Assembly (NCBI GenBank): GCA_018398765.1
Contig: JAHBMJ010000261.1
Location: 7,501-52,190, forward strand
Direction of reading: 5' to 3'
DNA from: Chromera velia
Taxonomy: Eukaryota; Sar; Chromeraceae
Length of the DNA: 44,690 nt
Positions 42,631 to 44,690 of this stretch are shown here, piece by piece. Every line of letters starts with the position of its first letter. Positions within the stretch are counted from its first letter, which is position 1. Made by a program: the position numbers and the translations under genes. The notes under the pieces were generated by a model, which searched no databases, was not told where the DNA came from, and worked only from the letters and a program-made list of their open reading frames with translations.

Positions 42631-44519
42631 ATGCCAGACGATGAGATCGATTACTACTCGGACCTCTGCGATAACCAGCTGGAGTTACCGGACTTGATTG
42701 GTTCCGATGTTGACGGAGATGCCAGGGGTAAGTACCAGGGGTAATCAGTGACACGCATGCATGCATGGGTAATCACGTGGGCTTGGCATCCCTTAAGGTA
42801 TAGCCACGTACATATACAGATATACATATAGGTTAGTTAGTTAGTTACAGGATGCCTAACCCCAGTTGGAGCGCTAAGCTTCCAGGCGGCACATACATGC
42901 ATGGTTGTTGTTTGTTAAGTCGCCGGTGGAGTTGATCAGTTAATCACTTTCTAGAATTGGGAGATAGACATCAAAGAGACAGGCCGGATGCGAGCGTAGA
43001 AGCGATCAAATGACATTACGGATGAAGAGTTTAGATGTACTTGCACCGGGGAGTGGACAGTTACAATCATTTGAATTAATGGATTCCAGCTGAGCCAGGC
43101 AGTGCAGGAATTCTCTTTCATCCAGCCACTTGGTACATAAAGAAAGTCTATACATGAAGTCATCAACACACCGAATACAAGAATCATGTACACAGAGTTT
43201 ATGGTCGCTACATTCAACAGACAGAGCACTGCTTTCGCCTTGTGGGTTAAATGAGAGCAGACGTAAGAAACCGAACAGAGAGCCGTCGGTTACTGTGAGA
43301 GCAGATCGAGGGAGGGCGGAAAAGGAGTAGAGACCAGAGACGGATTTGTTGTAAAGAAGAAACACAAACATGCGATGAGAGGTCTTGGAGGGAAAAGCTT
43401 GTTGAAGGGGGGTGAGCTTGGTACATGTATTCATTAATGCATACATATAGTAGATGCCTAGGTACATGCATTCAGCCAGTCATGCAGTCAGTTAGCCAGC
43501 CAGCTAGCCAGTCAGCCAGCCAGTCAATCAGTCAGTTAGTCAGTCAGTCAGCTAGTCAGTCAGTCAGTCAGTCAGTTAGCCAGCCAGCCACCAGGTCAGC
43601 CAGCTAGCCAGCCAGCCAGCCAGTCAATCAGCCAGGCAGGCAGCCAGCCAGCCAGACAGCCAGCCAGACTGAACTAGTCAGTCAGCCAGCCAGCCAGCCA
43701 GCCAGTCAGTCACTCACTGACAGTCAGTCAGCCAGTCAGTCAGTTAGTCAGTCAGCCAACCAGCCAGCCAGACAGCCAGACTGAGCTAGTCAGTCAGCCA
43801 GACAGACAGCCAGTCAGCCAGCCTGGCCCACTGCTGGCAGCCAATCAGCCAATCAACCAGCCAGGCAGGCACGTAGGCAGGCAGCCAGCCAGCTAGTTAG
43901 TCACTCAGTCAGCCAGTCAATCAGCCAGCTAGCTGGCCAGCCAGCCAGCCAAGCAGCCAGCTCGCAGCCAGCCAGCCAGCTCGCAGCCAGCCAGCCAGTT
44001 AGCCACTAGTAGGTTAGCCACTCAGTCAGTCAATTACTCAGTCAGTCATGCAGCCAGTCAGCCAGTTAGCTAGTCACCTAACTAACCACGCAGTCAGCTT
44101 TCCGGTCCGTACCTCTCCTACTAGTAGCTCCATTCTTTTTTCCTACTGTGTTGATCAGATTTCTTTCACCTCTCCTCCTTCCTTCTCGCTTTCTGCGTTC
44201 ATGCTTGCACGGTAAGTTGCACCATCTTGTATTTGTTCTCCATTTTCTGGTCCATTTTTTTCTTAGACTACCACTGTGACAGTGTTGATGCTTACACCTC
44301 TCTTCCGCTCTTTTCTCCTTCTGCTTTGACCTCTTCTCCACTCTTTTCCTAGCTCTTTTCTCTTTCTGCTTTGATGCTTATACCTCTGCTCCTCTCCTCT
44401 GTTTCCCTTAATGTTCTCCCGTTCTCTCAATTTTTGGTTTTGCAGACATTGAAGATGATACCAGAGATGACGGTACCGCATGGTACTGCCTATTTTGGAA
44501 TGATCTGCTTTTATACTAA
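42631..44519 (+). CDS. Possible small acidic protein, two exons
   Basis: Exon 1 (42631-42727) starts ATG and reads MPDDEIDYYSDLCDNQLELP followed by DLIGSDVDGDAR, then reaches a consensus donor GTAAGT in phase 1. A matching phase-1 acceptor (TTTTTGGTTTTGCAG) at 44431-44445 opens exon 2 (44446-44519), which gives DIEDDTRDDGTAWYCLFWND and a stop. The product would be 56 residues, very acidic, with an aromatic C-terminus. An AATAAA lies 106 bases after the stop. The 1.7-kb intron holds the CAGT/CAGC array and an opposite-strand ORF. The frame is also open upstream of the ATG (to about 42469), so the protein could begin earlier. No family is recognised. Confidence 0.35.
43006..43467 (-). CDS. Unassigned 153-codon ORF, opposite strand
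   Basis: This frame has normal amino-acid composition, unlike most ORFs in this repeat-rich window, and contains a Cys-rich stretch (SVECSDHKLCVHDSCIRCVD). The piece CVDDFM faintly recalls the catalytic DD of a reverse transcriptase, but the flanking residues do not support this. It lies inside the intron of the possible acidic gene and stops just where the tetranucleotide array begins. It may be an unrecognised mobile-element fragment or a genuine exon. Confidence 0.25.
   Translation of the reverse strand: MYLGIYYMYALMNTCTKLTPLQQAFPSKTSHRMFVFLLYNKSVSGLYSFSALPRSALTVTDGSLFGFLRLLSFNPQGESSALSVECSDHKLCVHDSCIRCVDDFMYRLSLCTKWLDEREFLHCLAQLESINSNDCNCPLPGASTSKLFIRNVI
43465..44100. repeat. (CAGT/CAGC)n tetranucleotide array
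   Basis: About 635 bases of CAGT, CAGC and TAGC tetramers. This is the reverse complement of the CTGA/CTGG arrays at 852-1672 and 2860-3330. Longer duplicated blocks are visible, such as CAGACAGCCAGCCAGACTGA at about 43650 with a variant at about 43770. Confidence 0.9.
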
Positions 44520-44624
44520 CATGTAAGAGTGGGCACCCTCATGTTGACTCCATACCATTAGGGTCTATATCCGAGATGTTTGCTAGACTATAAGAACGAA
44601 TATCTAGCTACACACGAAGACAGA

Positions 44625-44630
44625 AATAAA
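44625..44630 (+). terminator. Candidate polyadenylation signal
   Basis: AATAAA 106 bases after the stop of the possible small acidic gene. Only the hexamer and its position support this. Confidence 0.3.
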
Positions 44631-44690
44631 GACTCACGATGAAATCGATCCGTAGGTCCTTATTCCAGAGAAAGTCGTAACTGAGTGGCC

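Noticed and set aside
43095..43160. CVDDFM as a reverse-transcriptase catalytic motif
   Set aside because: The residues around it do not match the flanking strands of any reverse-transcriptase family I know; kept only as a remark on the unassigned ORF.

Overview
This is nuclear DNA from an intron-rich eukaryote that is very rich in simple repeats. The best fit is a photosynthetic alveolate with a complex plastid, and a chromerid alga such as Chromera velia would match. Three things support this. There is a nucleus-encoded chloroplast-type SRP54 whose first two exons encode a signal peptide followed by a Ser/Arg-rich transit-like segment. There is a CCCH-type zinc finger of a form I associate with alveolates. 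The introns are spliceosomal GT-AG and loaded with microsatellites. The species is inferred from these traits, not proven.

Layout. Positions 1-10,400 hold almost no recognisable gene: CTGA and CTGY tetranucleotide arrays, a 78/81-bp minisatellite, AT-rich islands and a few unassigned ORFs. Positions 10,440-13,659 (minus strand) encode a GTP-type phosphoenolpyruvate carboxykinase in at least five exons, with the 5' end not found. Diverging from it, 15,183-22,105 (plus strand) encodes plastid SRP54 in 13 exons, and a 126-bp assembly gap lies inside intron 2. Positions 23,692-25,724 (plus strand) encode an EamA/DMT-family transporter with a one-base frameshift in a G run. Positions 28,017-28,937 (minus strand) are a single-exon gene joining a CutA domain to a chagasin-type (I42) cysteine-protease inhibitor behind an N-terminal signal sequence. 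Positions 30,000-39,900 are mostly repeats, including a 40-bp minisatellite with a three-unit higher-order pattern and a decayed non-LTR retrotransposon 3' end. Positions 39,908-41,603 (minus strand) encode a CCCH zinc-finger protein. The last 2 kb may hold a tiny acidic two-exon gene spanning a CAGT/CAGC array.

The genes do not form an operon or a single pathway. PEPCK serves gluconeogenesis or anaplerosis, SRP54 serves thylakoid protein targeting, the EamA protein is a membrane transporter of unknown substrate, and the CutA-chagasin protein is probably secreted, endomembrane or plastid located.

The most unusual observations are the CutA-chagasin fusion and the 5' splice sites. Ten of 18 inspected donors begin GTCAG, and several run directly into (GTCA)n repeats, the same tetranucleotide that dominates the intergenic arrays.
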